Shown here piece after piece: positions 17,691 through 26,480 of a stretch of DNA of 54,475 bases; position 1 is the stretch's first letter; each line of letters opens with the position of its first letter. A model generated the notes under the pieces. The model was not told where the DNA came from, ran no database searches, and saw nothing but the letters and a program-made list of their open reading frames with translations. The stretch lies in assembly GCF_900113015.1 (NCBI RefSeq), contig NZ_FONV01000033.1, positions 1 through 54,475 on the forward strand, read 5' to 3'. The DNA is from Actinoplanes philippinensis. Its GTDB lineage: Bacteria > Actinomycetota > Actinomycetes > Mycobacteriales > Micromonosporaceae. The position numbers and the translations under genes were made by a program.

Positions 17691-19043
17691 GTGCAACTCG
17701 TCGAGATACGTCGCTACCCCGTGAAGTCCCTGCTCGGAGAGGTGGTCGAGGTCGCCGCGGTCGATGCCCGCGGCCTGGTCGGTGACCGTCTGTGGGCGAT
17801 TCGCGACGCTGACGGGAAGTTCGGCAGTGGCAAGAACACCCGCCGCTTCCGCCGCATGCCCGGCCTCTTCGACCTCCGCGCCTACTTCGACGCCGTCAAC
17901 GCCTTGGATCCGTCGGTCGTCCCCGGCGGCGCCTCCATCCTCCGATCGGCCGGCCCACATCTTTCCGGCGGTGCGGGTGCCGACCACATGACCGGATCGT
18001 CCGCGACAAACGATGCCGTTACTGTCCAGGTGGCGGGCTCGGACTCAGCAGGTGATGGGGCGGGAGGCCCGGGTGTTGAGTCGGGTTCGGCGAGTGGTGA
18101 GGTCGGCGTTCGCGTGGTCGGGTCGGCTTCGGCCGGTGGTATCGGTGCGGTGGCGGGGTCGTCCGAGGTCCCGGTTCCGGGTATCGGGTCGGGTCCGGCG
18201 GGTGGTGGAGCCGGCGTTCCCGCGGTCGGGTCCGCTCTGGCGGGTGGTGCCGCTGCTGTGGTGGGGTCCGCTCTGGCGGGTGGTGCCGCTGCTGTGGTGG
18301 GGGCCGCTCTGGCGGGTGGTGCCGCTGCTGTGGTGGGGGCCGCCTCGGCCGGTGGTGCCGCTGCTGTGGTGGGGTCCGCTCTGGCGGGTGGTGCCGCTGC
18401 TGTGGTGGGGTCCGCTCTGGCGGGTGGTGCCGCTGCTGTGGAGGGGTCCGCTTTGACCGGTGGTGCAGGTGCCCTGGCGGGATCTTCCGGGGATGGTGGC
18501 GCCGTTTCGGTGGTGGGGGTGTCGCTCGGCGGGGGCGGCGTTGTCGTTCCGGTGGTTGAGTTGCCTGATGGGCGGCGGTTTGCTGCGGATGACCCGGCCG
18601 GGCATCGGGCTGTCAGCGAGCACCTGGGACGGGCGGTCACTCTCGTGCCGGAGGCGGCTGTTGCGCACCACGATGAAGGGCCGGTCAGTCTGATCACCAC
18701 GGCCGGGCTGCGGGCGGTTACCGCGATGGCCGGCGCCGAAGCGGGGGGCGCGTCGGTTGATCCGCTGCGGTTTCGGGCCAATCTGCTGGTCGACCTGCCT
18801 GGCACCGGGTTTCCGGAGGACGACTGGGCGGGCCGGCGGCTGCGGATCGGGGGCGACGTCGTGCTGCGCGTGGTGCGGCCGCTTACTCGGTGCGTGATGA
18901 TCGACATGGCTCAGGAGCAGGCCCCTGAACGTAAGGACCTGCTGAAGACACTGGCCGAGCACAACGACATGACCTTCGGGGTCTTCGCCGTCGTTGAGCG
19001 CGCGGGTCGGCTGACGACGGGCGACACCGCCACCTGGCTCTGA
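17691..19043 (+). CDS. MOSC domain protein with a large repetitive insertion
   Basis: This 450-aa protein would be about 250 aa without its insert. Residues 1-70 (VEIRRYPVKSLLGEVVEVAAV, GLVGDRLWAI) are a MOSC N-terminal beta-barrel half. Residues about 285-450 resume the fold (LPDGRRFAADDP, RFRANLLVDLPG, PLTRCVMIDMAQ) and include the conserved Cys expected to bind sulfur or molybdenum cofactor. Between them, residues about 85-280 are Ala/Gly/Ser/Val-rich and contain seven near-identical 12-residue repeats. MOSC proteins move sulfur for molybdenum-enzyme or nucleobase chemistry. A TACTGT box 6 bases before the GTG suggests a leaderless mRNA. The frame stays open through the insert, so the protein is probably still made. 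Confidence 0.75.
   Translation: MQLVEIRRYPVKSLLGEVVEVAAVDARGLVGDRLWAIRDADGKFGSGKNTRRFRRMPGLFDLRAYFDAVNALDPSVVPGGASILRSAGPHLSGGAGADHMTGSSATNDAVTVQVAGSDSAGDGAGGPGVESGSASGEVGVRVVGSASAGGIGAVAGSSEVPVPGIGSGPAGGGAGVPAVGSALAGGAAAVVGSALAGGAAAVVGAALAGGAAAVVGAASAGGAAAVVGSALAGGAAAVVGSALAGGAAAVEGSALTGGAGALAGSSGDGGAVSVVGVSLGGGGVVVPVVELPDGRRFAADDPAGHRAVSEHLGRAVTLVPEAAVAHHDEGPVSLITTAGLRAVTAMAGAEAGGASVDPLRFRANLLVDLPGTGFPEDDWAGRRLRIGGDVVLRVVRPLTRCVMIDMAQEQAPERKDLLKTLAEHNDMTFGVFAVVERAGRLTTGDTATWL
18222..18473. repeat. 36-bp in-frame minisatellite, seven copies
   Basis: Seven consecutive 36-base units (starting at 18222, 18258, 18294, 18330, 18366, 18402 and 18438) encode the 12-residue unit VVGSALAGGAAA. Units 2, 5 and 6 are identical, unit 3 differs at one position, and units 1, 4 and 7 differ at a few more. 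Related but more diverged GSxxAGG-type sequence extends upstream to about 18050. Because the unit is a multiple of three, copy-number change would keep the MOSC gene in frame. Confidence 0.92.
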
Positions 19044-19073
19044 ACAGCCCGGGGTCGCGGTGCCTGAGAACGA

Positions 19074-19850
19074 TCAGGATTTGTTGTACGGGGTGGTGCT
19101 CGTCAGGACCGCGAAGCCGAGGCGTTCCAGGATCGGGCGGCTCTGGTCCGAGGCGTCCACCTGCACGTACTCGTAGCCCTGAGCTGCGGCTATGCGAGCC
19201 CGCTCGGCGACCAGAGCCCGATAGATGCCCTTGCCGCGCCACGCGCTGACCGTGCCGCCGCCCCACAGGCCGGCGAAGGCGGTGTTCCGGTAGAGGTCCA
19301 TCCGTGCGCCCGACACCGGTTCGTCGCCGGCCATCGCCACGAAGAGGTACGCGTTGCCGGGATCGTTTGCCAGCTGGTCCAGCAGGCGGTGCCGTAGCCA
19401 GTCCGCGTTCTCGCCGAACGCCTGTTCGCTGACGCTCGCCATCAGTTCGACACCGGCCGGGTCGGTGACGCGGTCGATGCGTACGCCGTCGGGCAGGGGC
19501 ACGTCCAGCTCGAGGTCGCTGATCGCGGCGATCATCAGCGTCTCCTCGTCGTCCGGCACGAAACCGGCCGCGATCAGGCGTTCGCCCAGGTCCGCGGGAC
19601 GGTCGTAGCCGTAGAGCTTCCACTCGAACGGGTAGCCGATCTCGGCGAAACGCCGCACCTCGCCGGCGATCGCCGCGTCGGCGGTGGTCTCGTCCAGGTC
19701 CGACCAGACGACGGCGTTCCAGGCCTGCGGGCTCGCGCCGACGTGCCGGATCACCGGCCCGTCCCGCTCGATCCGGGAACCGTCGCCCTCGCTCTGCATG
19801 TCCCGTCGCATCTGCCGGTCGAACAGAGCCAGCACCTCTTGATGATCCAC
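19074..19850 (-). CDS. GNAT family N-acetyltransferase
   Basis: This 258-aa protein has a non-GNAT N-terminal part of about 110 residues. A C-terminal GNAT domain follows, with GGGTVSAWRGKGIYRALVAER as the acetyl-CoA loop (about 205-225) and QSRPILERLGFAVLTS as the last motif. The layout resembles other bipartite actinomycete GNAT proteins. The substrate is unknown. The GTG start lies behind a GGGGTGGGTGA run. It converges with the MOSC gene, 30 bp between stops. Confidence 0.8.
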   Translation of the reverse strand: MDHQEVLALFDRQMRRDMQSEGDGSRIERDGPVIRHVGASPQAWNAVVWSDLDETTADAAIAGEVRRFAEIGYPFEWKLYGYDRPADLGERLIAAGFVPDDEETLMIAAISDLELDVPLPDGVRIDRVTDPAGVELMASVSEQAFGENADWLRHRLLDQLANDPGNAYLFVAMAGDEPVSGARMDLYRNTAFAGLWGGGTVSAWRGKGIYRALVAERARIAAAQGYEYVQVDASDQSRPILERLGFAVLTSTTPYNKS

Positions 19851-20256
19851 TCACCCACCCCAGCACCCTTGCCTCGGCCCGGCAACGCATTTTCCGAACT
19901 GCCACGAGGGCCTGGGGACAACCGGCGGAGGCTCACCCGTTCCGGCCGTTCGCGGCTGGTGAGGGCTGGATGGGCGCTGAACGTGGTCGTCCTCGGTGGC
20001 GGCGCGTCGCCGTGGACGCACCGGCGCAGGGCCACCGGTGGTGGGAGGTGGCCTGTGACGATGGCGAACATGATGGGGCGGGCATCGCCGTCGTAGCGGG
20101 TGACCTGCGGGAATCTCTGGAGAAGCTGACGGTGGGCGGATCACCGGGCTCTGAGCCACCGCATCGGCCCGGTGGGCGCGCTGCGGTCCTGAGGGAATGC
20201 GGACCTCGCGTGGCGCGGGCGGGGCGGCGTGGTGCGGCGGGAGGGGTGGCCGTACC
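19851..20256. other. 406-bp stretch without a confident gene
   Basis: No frame here has convincing coding character over its length. A minus-strand scrap, MFAIVTGHLPPPVALRRCVHG (about 20070-20008), reads somewhat like protein but has no SD, and its continuation is low-complexity. The stretch follows the stop of the alarmone synthetase gene on the same strand. Confidence 0.3.
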
Positions 20257-20952
20257 TCAGCGTCTTGGTCCGTGGATTTCGCGGTGTAATCGTTCCATCC
20301 GGATGTCGAGACGCGCGGCATCCTCCGCCGCCGCCGTCAGCTCGTCGCGCAGGCGAGGGGGGACCACGTCCGGGTCGTGCTTGTAGTAGATCTTGTGTTC
20401 GAGGCTGGCCCAGAAGTCCATGGCGACCGTGCGCAGCTGGACCTCGACCGGCACGGCCACCACCCGGTCGGACATGAAGACCGGGATCTCGACGATCAGG
20501 TGCAGGCTGCGGTAACCGTTGGGTTTCGGCTTGGCGATGTAGTCCTTGGTGACGACCAGGTTGACGTCGGGCTGGCGGGTCAGCATGTTCGCGACCGTGT
20601 AGACGTCGGAGACGAAACTGCACACGATCCGGATGCCGGCGATGTCCCGGATCCGGGAACGCAGGTCGTCGAAGTGCAGGGGGCAGTTCAGGCGGCGGGC
20701 CTTCGCGGTGATGCTGGCCGGGGACTTCAGGCGTGGGCTGACGTGCTCGATCGGGTTGCCGGAGCCGCGGTGGGTGAGTTCCTCGGCCAGGATCGTGATC
20801 TTCGTATTGATCTCGGCCAGTCCGAACTTGTAGACCATCAGGAAATGATTCAGGTCGGTCCACTGCTCGTGCCAGGCCTCGGGGTGACCCCGGCGGGCTA
20901 GCTGGCCGGGCTGGTCGGTCGTCACGTCGCGCTTCTCCACGAAATCCGTCAT
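20257..20952 (-). CDS. Small alarmone synthetase (RelA/SpoT synthetase domain, (p)ppGpp synthetase)
   Basis: This 231-aa protein consists of a RelA/SpoT synthetase domain with no hydrolase, TGS or ACT region. Recognisable parts are SRIRDIAGIRIVCSFVSDVY (about 95-115), the G-loop area IAKPKPNGYRSLHLIVE (about 139-156), and VPVEVQLRTVAMDFWASLEHKIYY with the catalytic Glu (about 168-192). It should transfer pyrophosphate from ATP to GDP/GTP in the cytoplasm. Its start overlaps by 4 bases (ATGA) the stop of the upstream diguanylate cyclase gene, so the two are translationally coupled. That would join two nucleotide second messengers in one operon. Confidence 0.88.
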   Translation of the reverse strand: MTDFVEKRDVTTDQPGQLARRGHPEAWHEQWTDLNHFLMVYKFGLAEINTKITILAEELTHRGSGNPIEHVSPRLKSPASITAKARRLNCPLHFDDLRSRIRDIAGIRIVCSFVSDVYTVANMLTRQPDVNLVVTKDYIAKPKPNGYRSLHLIVEIPVFMSDRVVAVPVEVQLRTVAMDFWASLEHKIYYKHDPDVVPPRLRDELTAAAEDAARLDIRMERLHREIHGPRR

Positions 20953-22742
20953 CGTCGGCGGCTGGCCGACTTCGCCCGGTACATGGCGGCGTCGGCCTCC
21001 CGCAGCAGCAGGTCGGGGTCGGCCGACCCGTCACCGGAGACCGCCGACCCGATGCTCAGCCCCACCTCGACGACGTGCCCGTCGAGCGTGTACGGCTCGG
21101 TCACCGCTGCCTCGATCCCGGCGCGGACCGCACTGTCCCCGCCCGGCCCGGAGACGTCGTCGATCAGCACGACGAACTCGTCCCCACCCAGCCGGGCTAC
21201 CGTATCGGTGCGCCGCAACAGCCCCGTCAGCCGCCTCGCCACCTGAATGAGAAGCTGGTCGCCGGCGGCATGCCCGAGACTGTCGTTGACGGCCTTGAAC
21301 CCGTCGAGATCCATCAGCAGCACCGCGAACCGGTAACCGGGCTCGCGCGTGGCCCGCAAGCCCGCCTGGGTCAGCCGGTCCTCCAGGAGCAGCCGGTTCG
21401 GCAGGCCGGTCAGATGGTCGCGCATCGCGGCCGTACGCAGCCGTTCCTCCACCACCCGGTAGTCCAGGGCCTTGGCCAGCAGCGACCCGGAATGGTTCAT
21501 CATCTCCCGGCCCGGCGGGGTCGTCGACTGGATCCGGCCGACCGCGGCGAGGATTCCCCAGTCGCGCATGTGGCTGCGCACCGGCACGGTGAACACGATG
21601 TCCCCGCGGGGACCGTCGGCCAGGTCGAACAGCTCGGCCGGCGGAAATTCATCCACCGGGAGGACCTTGCCGGCGGCGGACGGGCACCGGAACGCCCCCA
21701 CCGTCTCCAGCGTCTCCGGCTGATCCGGATGCCACAGCCCCAGGCACCCGGCCAGCGCCGTCGTCTGATCCAGCCAGTCCAGGTGGGCCGGGTCGGCAGC
21801 CTGGTCGCCGAGCAGCGCGATGCCCAGCTCGTACTGCACGTTCAGGGTGTCCTGCAGGTAGGTGACCTGCCCGAACAGCTCCCGGGTCTGCTCCTCGGAC
21901 AGTGGCAGCCCGTCCGACTCGCAGCCGCACGACTCCCGCGGCACGAACACCGTCGCCACCTGCCGCTTCTGCGGCGGCTCCGACATCAGGTCGTACACGG
22001 CCGCGCCCAGCGCATCGAGCGGCTGCCGCACGCTCGACAACGCCGGCCGCAGGTAGGCGGCGTCGGCGATGTCGTCGAACCCGACGACCGCCAGCTCCCG
22101 CGGCAGGTCGTAGCCGGCCGCCGTCAGCCGCCTGATCAGGCCCATCGCGTTGCGGTCCGTGCCCAGCACGATCGCCGTCACCGGCATGCCCGCACGGATC
22201 AGCGCGTCCGCCACCGACTCGCCACCGGACTCGTGGTTGTCGCCGGTGTCGAACACCATCGGGCTCAGGTCGTGCTCGGCCAGGCCGGCACAGTATCCGG
22301 CCAGACGCTCCCGCAGGTCGAAATGTGCCATGTATCCGGCGAACGCGATCCGCTCATGACCGTGTTCGATCAGGTGGGCGACGGCGTCGCGGACACCGCT
22401 GCGGTTGTCGGCGGCCACCACCGACATGCCGTCGCCGGACTTCTCCGCCGCCACCAGCACCACCGGCAGACCGGCCTGGCGGGCGGCCTCCGCATACTCC
22501 GGCCCCACCGCTCCCGGCAGCACCGCCAGCCCCGACAGATGCCGCCACGCCACCGGGCGGTGGAACTCCGGCAGGCCACTGCGGTCCGCACTGTGTGAAC
22601 CCGGATCCAGCGTCTGCAGGGCCATCACCCGATCTCCGCCGGCGACCGCCGCCGCGTTGATCCCCTCGATGATCGCCCCGTAGTAGTCACCTCCGACGAA
22701 CGGCGACAGTATCCCGAACGTGCGCGCACTCACGTTGACCAT
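20949..22742 (-). CDS. Diguanylate cyclase with a LacI/periplasmic-binding-protein-like sensor domain
   Basis: This 597-aa protein begins with a sugar-binding-protein-like domain (about 6-275: FGILSPFVGGDYYGAIIEGI, DAVAHLIEHGHERIAFAG, VVGFDDIADAAYLRPALSSV) of the kind seen in LacI regulators. It has no DNA-binding headpiece, signal peptide or membrane segment, so it probably senses a cytoplasmic ligand. A SCGC motif follows, then a linker of about 150 residues. The GGDEF domain (about 437-592) has DHLTGLPNRLLLEDRL, an RRTD inhibitory-site sequence and an intact GGDEF. It should make c-di-GMP and be product-inhibited. Its stop overlaps the start of the alarmone synthetase gene. Confidence 0.88.
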   Translation of the reverse strand: MVNVSARTFGILSPFVGGDYYGAIIEGINAAAVAGGDRVMALQTLDPGSHSADRSGLPEFHRPVAWRHLSGLAVLPGAVGPEYAEAARQAGLPVVLVAAEKSGDGMSVVAADNRSGVRDAVAHLIEHGHERIAFAGYMAHFDLRERLAGYCAGLAEHDLSPMVFDTGDNHESGGESVADALIRAGMPVTAIVLGTDRNAMGLIRRLTAAGYDLPRELAVVGFDDIADAAYLRPALSSVRQPLDALGAAVYDLMSEPPQKRQVATVFVPRESCGCESDGLPLSEEQTRELFGQVTYLQDTLNVQYELGIALLGDQAADPAHLDWLDQTTALAGCLGLWHPDQPETLETVGAFRCPSAAGKVLPVDEFPPAELFDLADGPRGDIVFTVPVRSHMRDWGILAAVGRIQSTTPPGREMMNHSGSLLAKALDYRVVEERLRTAAMRDHLTGLPNRLLLEDRLTQAGLRATREPGYRFAVLLMDLDGFKAVNDSLGHAAGDQLLIQVARRLTGLLRRTDTVARLGGDEFVVLIDDVSGPGGDSAVRAGIEAAVTEPYTLDGHVVEVGLSIGSAVSGDGSADPDLLLREADAAMYRAKSASRRR

Positions 22743-23003
22743 GATTCCGCAAATCGGCGGCGCTCACGTCCGTACCCGCTGTCCGTAATCGTTCGGCGCG
22801 GACCTATTTACGGCAAAACCTCCTTCACGGTACGGTCCGGGCCGCTCCTCGCCGGGCTGTGGCCGTCCCGTCTGCCACCCCGCGAGGGGGCTGCCGGGTC
22901 ACGGCCGAAACGCGGCCGCCGGGCCGAGGCCGCTGGTCACCGGGCGTGGCCGTCCCGCCGTGGGCCCGTTTCGTTCCCACGTCGGATCGGCGCCCTCGGT
23001 GGC

Positions 23004-23945
23004 TCACGTCTCACAGACCACCCCGTCGCCGTCGCGGTCCCGGTACCAGTCGTACTCCGGGTCCACGCCCTGCACGTAGTCGCCGTAGCCCGCATCGTTC
23101 GCCGCGGCGCACGTCCGGAACCGGGGGTCGGTGCCGCTCGTGGGCTCGTCCTCCTCGACCGGTTCGTCGTCGTCCCCGCCCGACTCGCAGGCGACGCCGT
23201 CACCGTCACGGTCCAGGGCCTTGCGGTAGCCCGGATCCGACCGCGTCAACTCGCCCGGAGCCGCGTCACAGTCGGCGTAGTAGACCGGCTTCGGTGACGG
23301 CGGCCTGGTCACGGGCTTGGTCGGCGTGGCTCTGGCTGTCGTGGGTTGTGTCGTTGCGGGCTTTGTCGTTGCGGGCTCGGTGCCGGTGGCTTCCGTCCGC
23401 GGGGTGCCGGTGGCGGCCTGCCGCACCGCTGCGACTTCGGCGCTTCTGTCCGTCTCGGGCTTTTTGTTGTCGTCCGGGTCGGAGGAGAACAGCGCGACAC
23501 CGCACAGGCACAGGGTTAGCGCACCGAGAACGCCGAGGACCGGCTTGAGCCGCGGCTTTCGTCGGGTGGCTGCGAGCGTCATCGTGGGCGCGGGCACCGA
23601 CCCCGGCTGGTGGCCGGCCGCGGTCGCCGGGTGGTAGGGAGCCGATTGGCCGGGTGGGTAGATGGGTGGGCCGTAGGCGGCGGACTGGCCGGGTGGGTAC
23701 GTGGGTGGGCCGTAGGCGGCGGGCTGGCCGGGTGGGTAGGTCGGTGGGCCGTAGGCGGAGGGCCGGCCGGGGTCGTAGCCGCTCGGTGGCCCGGGGACGG
23801 TCGGCGGGTGGTGGCCGGGGGCCTGGGCCGGGCCGGGCTGTGCGGTGGGTGGCGCCGGTGGGGTGGACGGACCGTGACCGGGGCTGGGCACCGGTGATGG
23901 TCCCGGCCGGCCGGCCCAAGGGTCCTGTGGTGGCGGCAAGTTCAC
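23004..23945 (-). CDS. Membrane-anchored protein with two Excalibur calcium-binding domains
   Basis: This 313-aa protein has a proline-rich cytoplasmic N-terminus (about 1-130) with repeats of the type YGPPTYPPGQ. One transmembrane segment follows (about 140-160, LGVLGALTLCLCGVALFS), then a Thr/Pro-rich stalk (PATTKPATTQPTT). Two Excalibur domains complete it, each with paired cysteines and a DRDGDGVxCE calcium loop, separated by an acidic linker. It should display calcium-binding domains outside the cell; the role is unknown. The GTG at 23945 is preferred because the neighbouring sequence gives the common VNLPPPQ N-terminus; a GTG 27 bases upstream is possible. Confidence 0.78.
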   Translation of the reverse strand: MNLPPPQDPWAGRPGPSPVPSPGHGPSTPPAPPTAQPGPAQAPGHHPPTVPGPPSGYDPGRPSAYGPPTYPPGQPAAYGPPTYPPGQSAAYGPPIYPPGQSAPYHPATAAGHQPGSVPAPTMTLAATRRKPRLKPVLGVLGALTLCLCGVALFSSDPDDNKKPETDRSAEVAAVRQAATGTPRTEATGTEPATTKPATTQPTTARATPTKPVTRPPSPKPVYYADCDAAPGELTRSDPGYRKALDRDGDGVACESGGDDDEPVEEDEPTSGTDPRFRTCAAANDAGYGDYVQGVDPEYDWYRDRDGDGVVCET

Positions 23946-24152
23946 GCAGTGAGCCTGCTGTCGGCTCGTCACGTACGGTACCCGCCGTCCGGTTCGGTTC
24001 GTGAGACGTACGGCGTCGACCGTATGGGCGAATCCGGCACCACCGCCCCGGCCCGGCGGGCGCGGTGCGGCCGGGAGCGGGCAGCCATCTCGCGGGGGAG
24101 CAGGGGGCGCGTCGGTTGCGGTTGTGGGGTGGTGGCCGTACCGGAAAGGGGG

Positions 24153-24869
24153 TTATGAAAGCGCGGAGAACAGGGAGCGGATCGCGGCGCCGGTGGGGCG
24201 GATGATCTCGTCGCGGAGCCAGCGGCCGGTCGGGGCGACGATGTGCCGCCAGAGGGCGCCGAACGTGTATCGCCAGGTCATGGCTGCCGCGATGCCGATC
24301 GGGCGGAGCAGGAAACGGTAGATCTGGCGGAACAGCCACGTCGTGCCCTGCCAGCCGAGGCGGAGGAACCAGACGGTCCCGCGGCCGAGAGGGGCCAGGA
24401 TCCATGTCCACAGGAAGACGGCCACCGGGCGCAGCACCCACTCGTGGAGCAGGCGGGCGCCGGGGACGACGGCGTGCTCCCACAGCCACGTCGCGGGCAC
24501 GCCGATCAGCAACACCGGGATCGCCATGAGCCAGCCCAGCAGGGTGAGCAGGGCTTTTCCGAGCCACCGGGCCGGTGGGCGCAGCACGGTCACCCACAGC
24601 CAGGTGGCGGGCACGACAATCAGACAGCGCCACAGCCAGGTGGCGGGGACGACGATCAGCCAGCGCCACAGCCACGTCGCCGGGATGACGATCGCGTGGT
24701 GCCAGAGCCGGCCGAGCGGCACGAGCAGGTAGCGGTGCAGGAAACGGCCGATCGCGGTCAGGGCCATGCCGAGCAGACGGAACGGCAGCACCACGACGAT
24801 CGCGACCGCCCGGATCGGCCAGAGCAGCCAGCCCGGCACGGACTCGGGGGACTCGTCGGCTCTCGGCAT
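24153..24869 (-). CDS. Tryptophan-rich repeat membrane protein of unknown function
   Basis: This 238-aa hydrophobic, basic protein shows recurrent PATWLW cassettes (VIPATWLWRWLIVVPATWLW and further copies), each about 12 residues and spaced by short hydrophobic stretches, then variants such as RPPARWLG and VPATWLWEHAVVPGARLL. Arg/His residues flank the hydrophobic blocks, so the helices may lie along the membrane rather than cross it. I recognise no family. It is divergent from the GNAT gene at 24931, with about 60 bp between starts. The ATG at 24869 gives an acidic leader before the first hydrophobic block. Confidence 0.65.
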   Translation of the reverse strand: MPRADESPESVPGWLLWPIRAVAIVVVLPFRLLGMALTAIGRFLHRYLLVPLGRLWHHAIVIPATWLWRWLIVVPATWLWRCLIVVPATWLWVTVLRPPARWLGKALLTLLGWLMAIPVLLIGVPATWLWEHAVVPGARLLHEWVLRPVAVFLWTWILAPLGRGTVWFLRLGWQGTTWLFRQIYRFLLRPIGIAAAMTWRYTFGALWRHIVAPTGRWLRDEIIRPTGAAIRSLFSALS

Positions 24870-24930
24870 CGGCCCAAGGTAGCGGACACCACAAAGGCGT
24901 TCTCCCCGGAGATCCATAAGATCAACGATC

Positions 24931-25647
24931 ATGGCGAGCATCGCGGAGATCGAGAAGCACGCGGTCGTCGCGTGGCCGTCCACCCACGCCGAGCAGACCG
25001 GCGGCTGGCTGCTGCGGCACACGCCGGGGGTCGGCAAGCGGCGCAACAACTCGGCGCTGCCGGCCGGGCCGGTGGTGTCCGTGGACAGCGCCGAGGCCTT
25101 CTATCGGGAACACGACATGCCGGTGACCGTGCAGATCAGCCCGGCCGAGGAGCACGCCGAACTGGACGCCGTCCTGGCGGCGCGGGGCTACCGGCACGAC
25201 GCGCCGACACTGGTCCTGACCGCGCCGGCCGCCGTGGTGGCGGCCCCGGAGCCGTCGGTGACGATCGAGACGCGGCTGTCGCCGGCCTGGCGGGCGGCCT
25301 ACGGCAACGAGGCGGTCAGCGAGCACGTCCTGCAGCGGATCGGCGTCGCCACCGGGTTCGCGTCGATCACCGTGGACTCCGGGATCGCGGCGCTCGGGCT
25401 GTTCGTGGTGGCCGGCCCGCTGAGCGGCGTGTTCTGCATGGCCACGGCGCCGGAGCACCGGCGTAGGGGGCACGCGGCGGCGATCCTGCGGGCCGGGGCG
25501 GCCTGGTCCGCCGGACGCGGCGCCGACATGCTCTATCTCCAGGTCGAGGACGACAACGAGGGTGCCCGCGGGCTGTACGGGAAACTCGGTTTCACCCGGT
25601 CCCACAGTTACCATTACCGGGTCCTTTCGACGGAGGAGTCGTCATGA
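24931..25647 (+). CDS. GNAT family N-acetyltransferase
   Basis: This 238-aa protein has an N-terminal region starting EIEKHAVVAWPSTHAEQTGG and a C-terminal GNAT domain. The acetyl-CoA loop is APEHRRRGHAAAIL (about residues 170-183) and the late motif is NEGARGLYGKLGFTRSHSYHY. This architecture matches actinomycete GNAT proteins of unknown substrate. Its stop overlaps the next gene's ATG (ATGA), making it the first member of a tightly packed four-gene run. Confidence 0.82.
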   Translation: MASIAEIEKHAVVAWPSTHAEQTGGWLLRHTPGVGKRRNNSALPAGPVVSVDSAEAFYREHDMPVTVQISPAEEHAELDAVLAARGYRHDAPTLVLTAPAAVVAAPEPSVTIETRLSPAWRAAYGNEAVSEHVLQRIGVATGFASITVDSGIAALGLFVVAGPLSGVFCMATAPEHRRRGHAAAILRAGAAWSAGRGADMLYLQVEDDNEGARGLYGKLGFTRSHSYHYRVLSTEESS

Positions 25648-26480
25648 TCGAGGCAGGGATGCTCGGACGGCTCCGACCGGGCGACCATGCGTGCGTCGTC
25701 GTCGACGATGACGACGTGCGGCTGCGCAGCCTCGCCACGTACATCAACGCCGGTCTCCGTGACGACGAGCGGATCCTCTATTTCGGACCGCACCCGCAGC
25801 GCCTTGCCGATGATCTGGATCTGCACGCCGCCGTCGGGCGTGGCCAGATCGAGGTGGTGACCCCGGAGGACTCCTATCTGGCGGGCGGCGCGTTCGACCC
25901 GGAGGCGACCATGGCGGTCTGGCGGTCCGAGGCCGCCCGGGCCCGCGCCGACGGCTACCGCGGCCTGCGCGCGATCGGTGACATGTCGTGGGCGGCCGGT
26001 CCGGTGGCCGGCCGGGAGCGGCTCGCCTGGTATGAGGCGAACGTGAACCGGGTCTTCGCCGAGCGCCAGGCGATGGCGATCTGCCTCTACGACCGGCGGC
26101 TGTTCTCCCCGGCCGAGCTGCAGCGGGTCACCTGGGCACATCCGGCCGCCGTGGACGGCGCCACCAGCCCCGACGCCGAGCCGGCCCTCCGGTTCGCCCG
26201 CACCGTCGACCCGCCCGGCGTCCGGTTGCGGGGTGAGGCCGACCTGTCCAACCGGCAGGCGCTGCGGGCCGTCCTCGAGCGCCTCGCCGACGACATCCCG
26301 GGCGACGGCTCACCGGTCACCGTGGACGTGTCCGGCCTGCGGTTCGCCGACGCCGCCACGGTGCGGATCCTGCTGGAGGCCGCGGTCGCCGGCGCGCCCC
26401 GGCTGCGGGTCAGCGGCTGCTCGCCCGGGTTGCGGCGGCTGCTGATGTTCAACGGCGCCGAGGCGGTCTGCGAGTCGTGA
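25644..26480 (+). CDS. MEDS-STAS protein (anti-sigma factor antagonist-like)
   Basis: This 278-aa cytoplasmic protein has an N-terminal MEDS sensory domain (about 8-165: LRPGDHACVVVDDDD, ERILYFGPH, WAAGPVAGRERLAWYEANVN). A C-terminal STAS domain follows (about 185-278: GVRLRGEADLSNRQALRAVL, VDVSGLRFADAATVRILLEA). In the STAS part the Ser/Thr-containing phosphorylation position appears as RFADAATV, so regulation by phosphorylation is uncertain. The next gene encodes a MEDS protein with an anti-sigma-type ATPase, its likely partner. Start and stop overlap both neighbours by 4 bases. Confidence 0.8.
   Translation: MIEAGMLGRLRPGDHACVVVDDDDVRLRSLATYINAGLRDDERILYFGPHPQRLADDLDLHAAVGRGQIEVVTPEDSYLAGGAFDPEATMAVWRSEAARARADGYRGLRAIGDMSWAAGPVAGRERLAWYEANVNRVFAERQAMAICLYDRRLFSPAELQRVTWAHPAAVDGATSPDAEPALRFARTVDPPGVRLRGEADLSNRQALRAVLERLADDIPGDGSPVTVDVSGLRFADAATVRILLEAAVAGAPRLRVSGCSPGLRRLLMFNGAEAVCES

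Noticed and set aside
17882..18962. Minus-strand proline-rich repeat proteins opposite the MOSC gene
   Set aside because: They are the reverse reading of the 36-bp minisatellite; the MOSC frame has conserved ends on both sides of the insert.
22743..23003. Riboswitch (for example c-di-GMP type) upstream of the diguanylate cyclase
   Set aside because: Only short repeats such as TACGGAC are seen; I found no conserved riboswitch core and cannot fold the region here.
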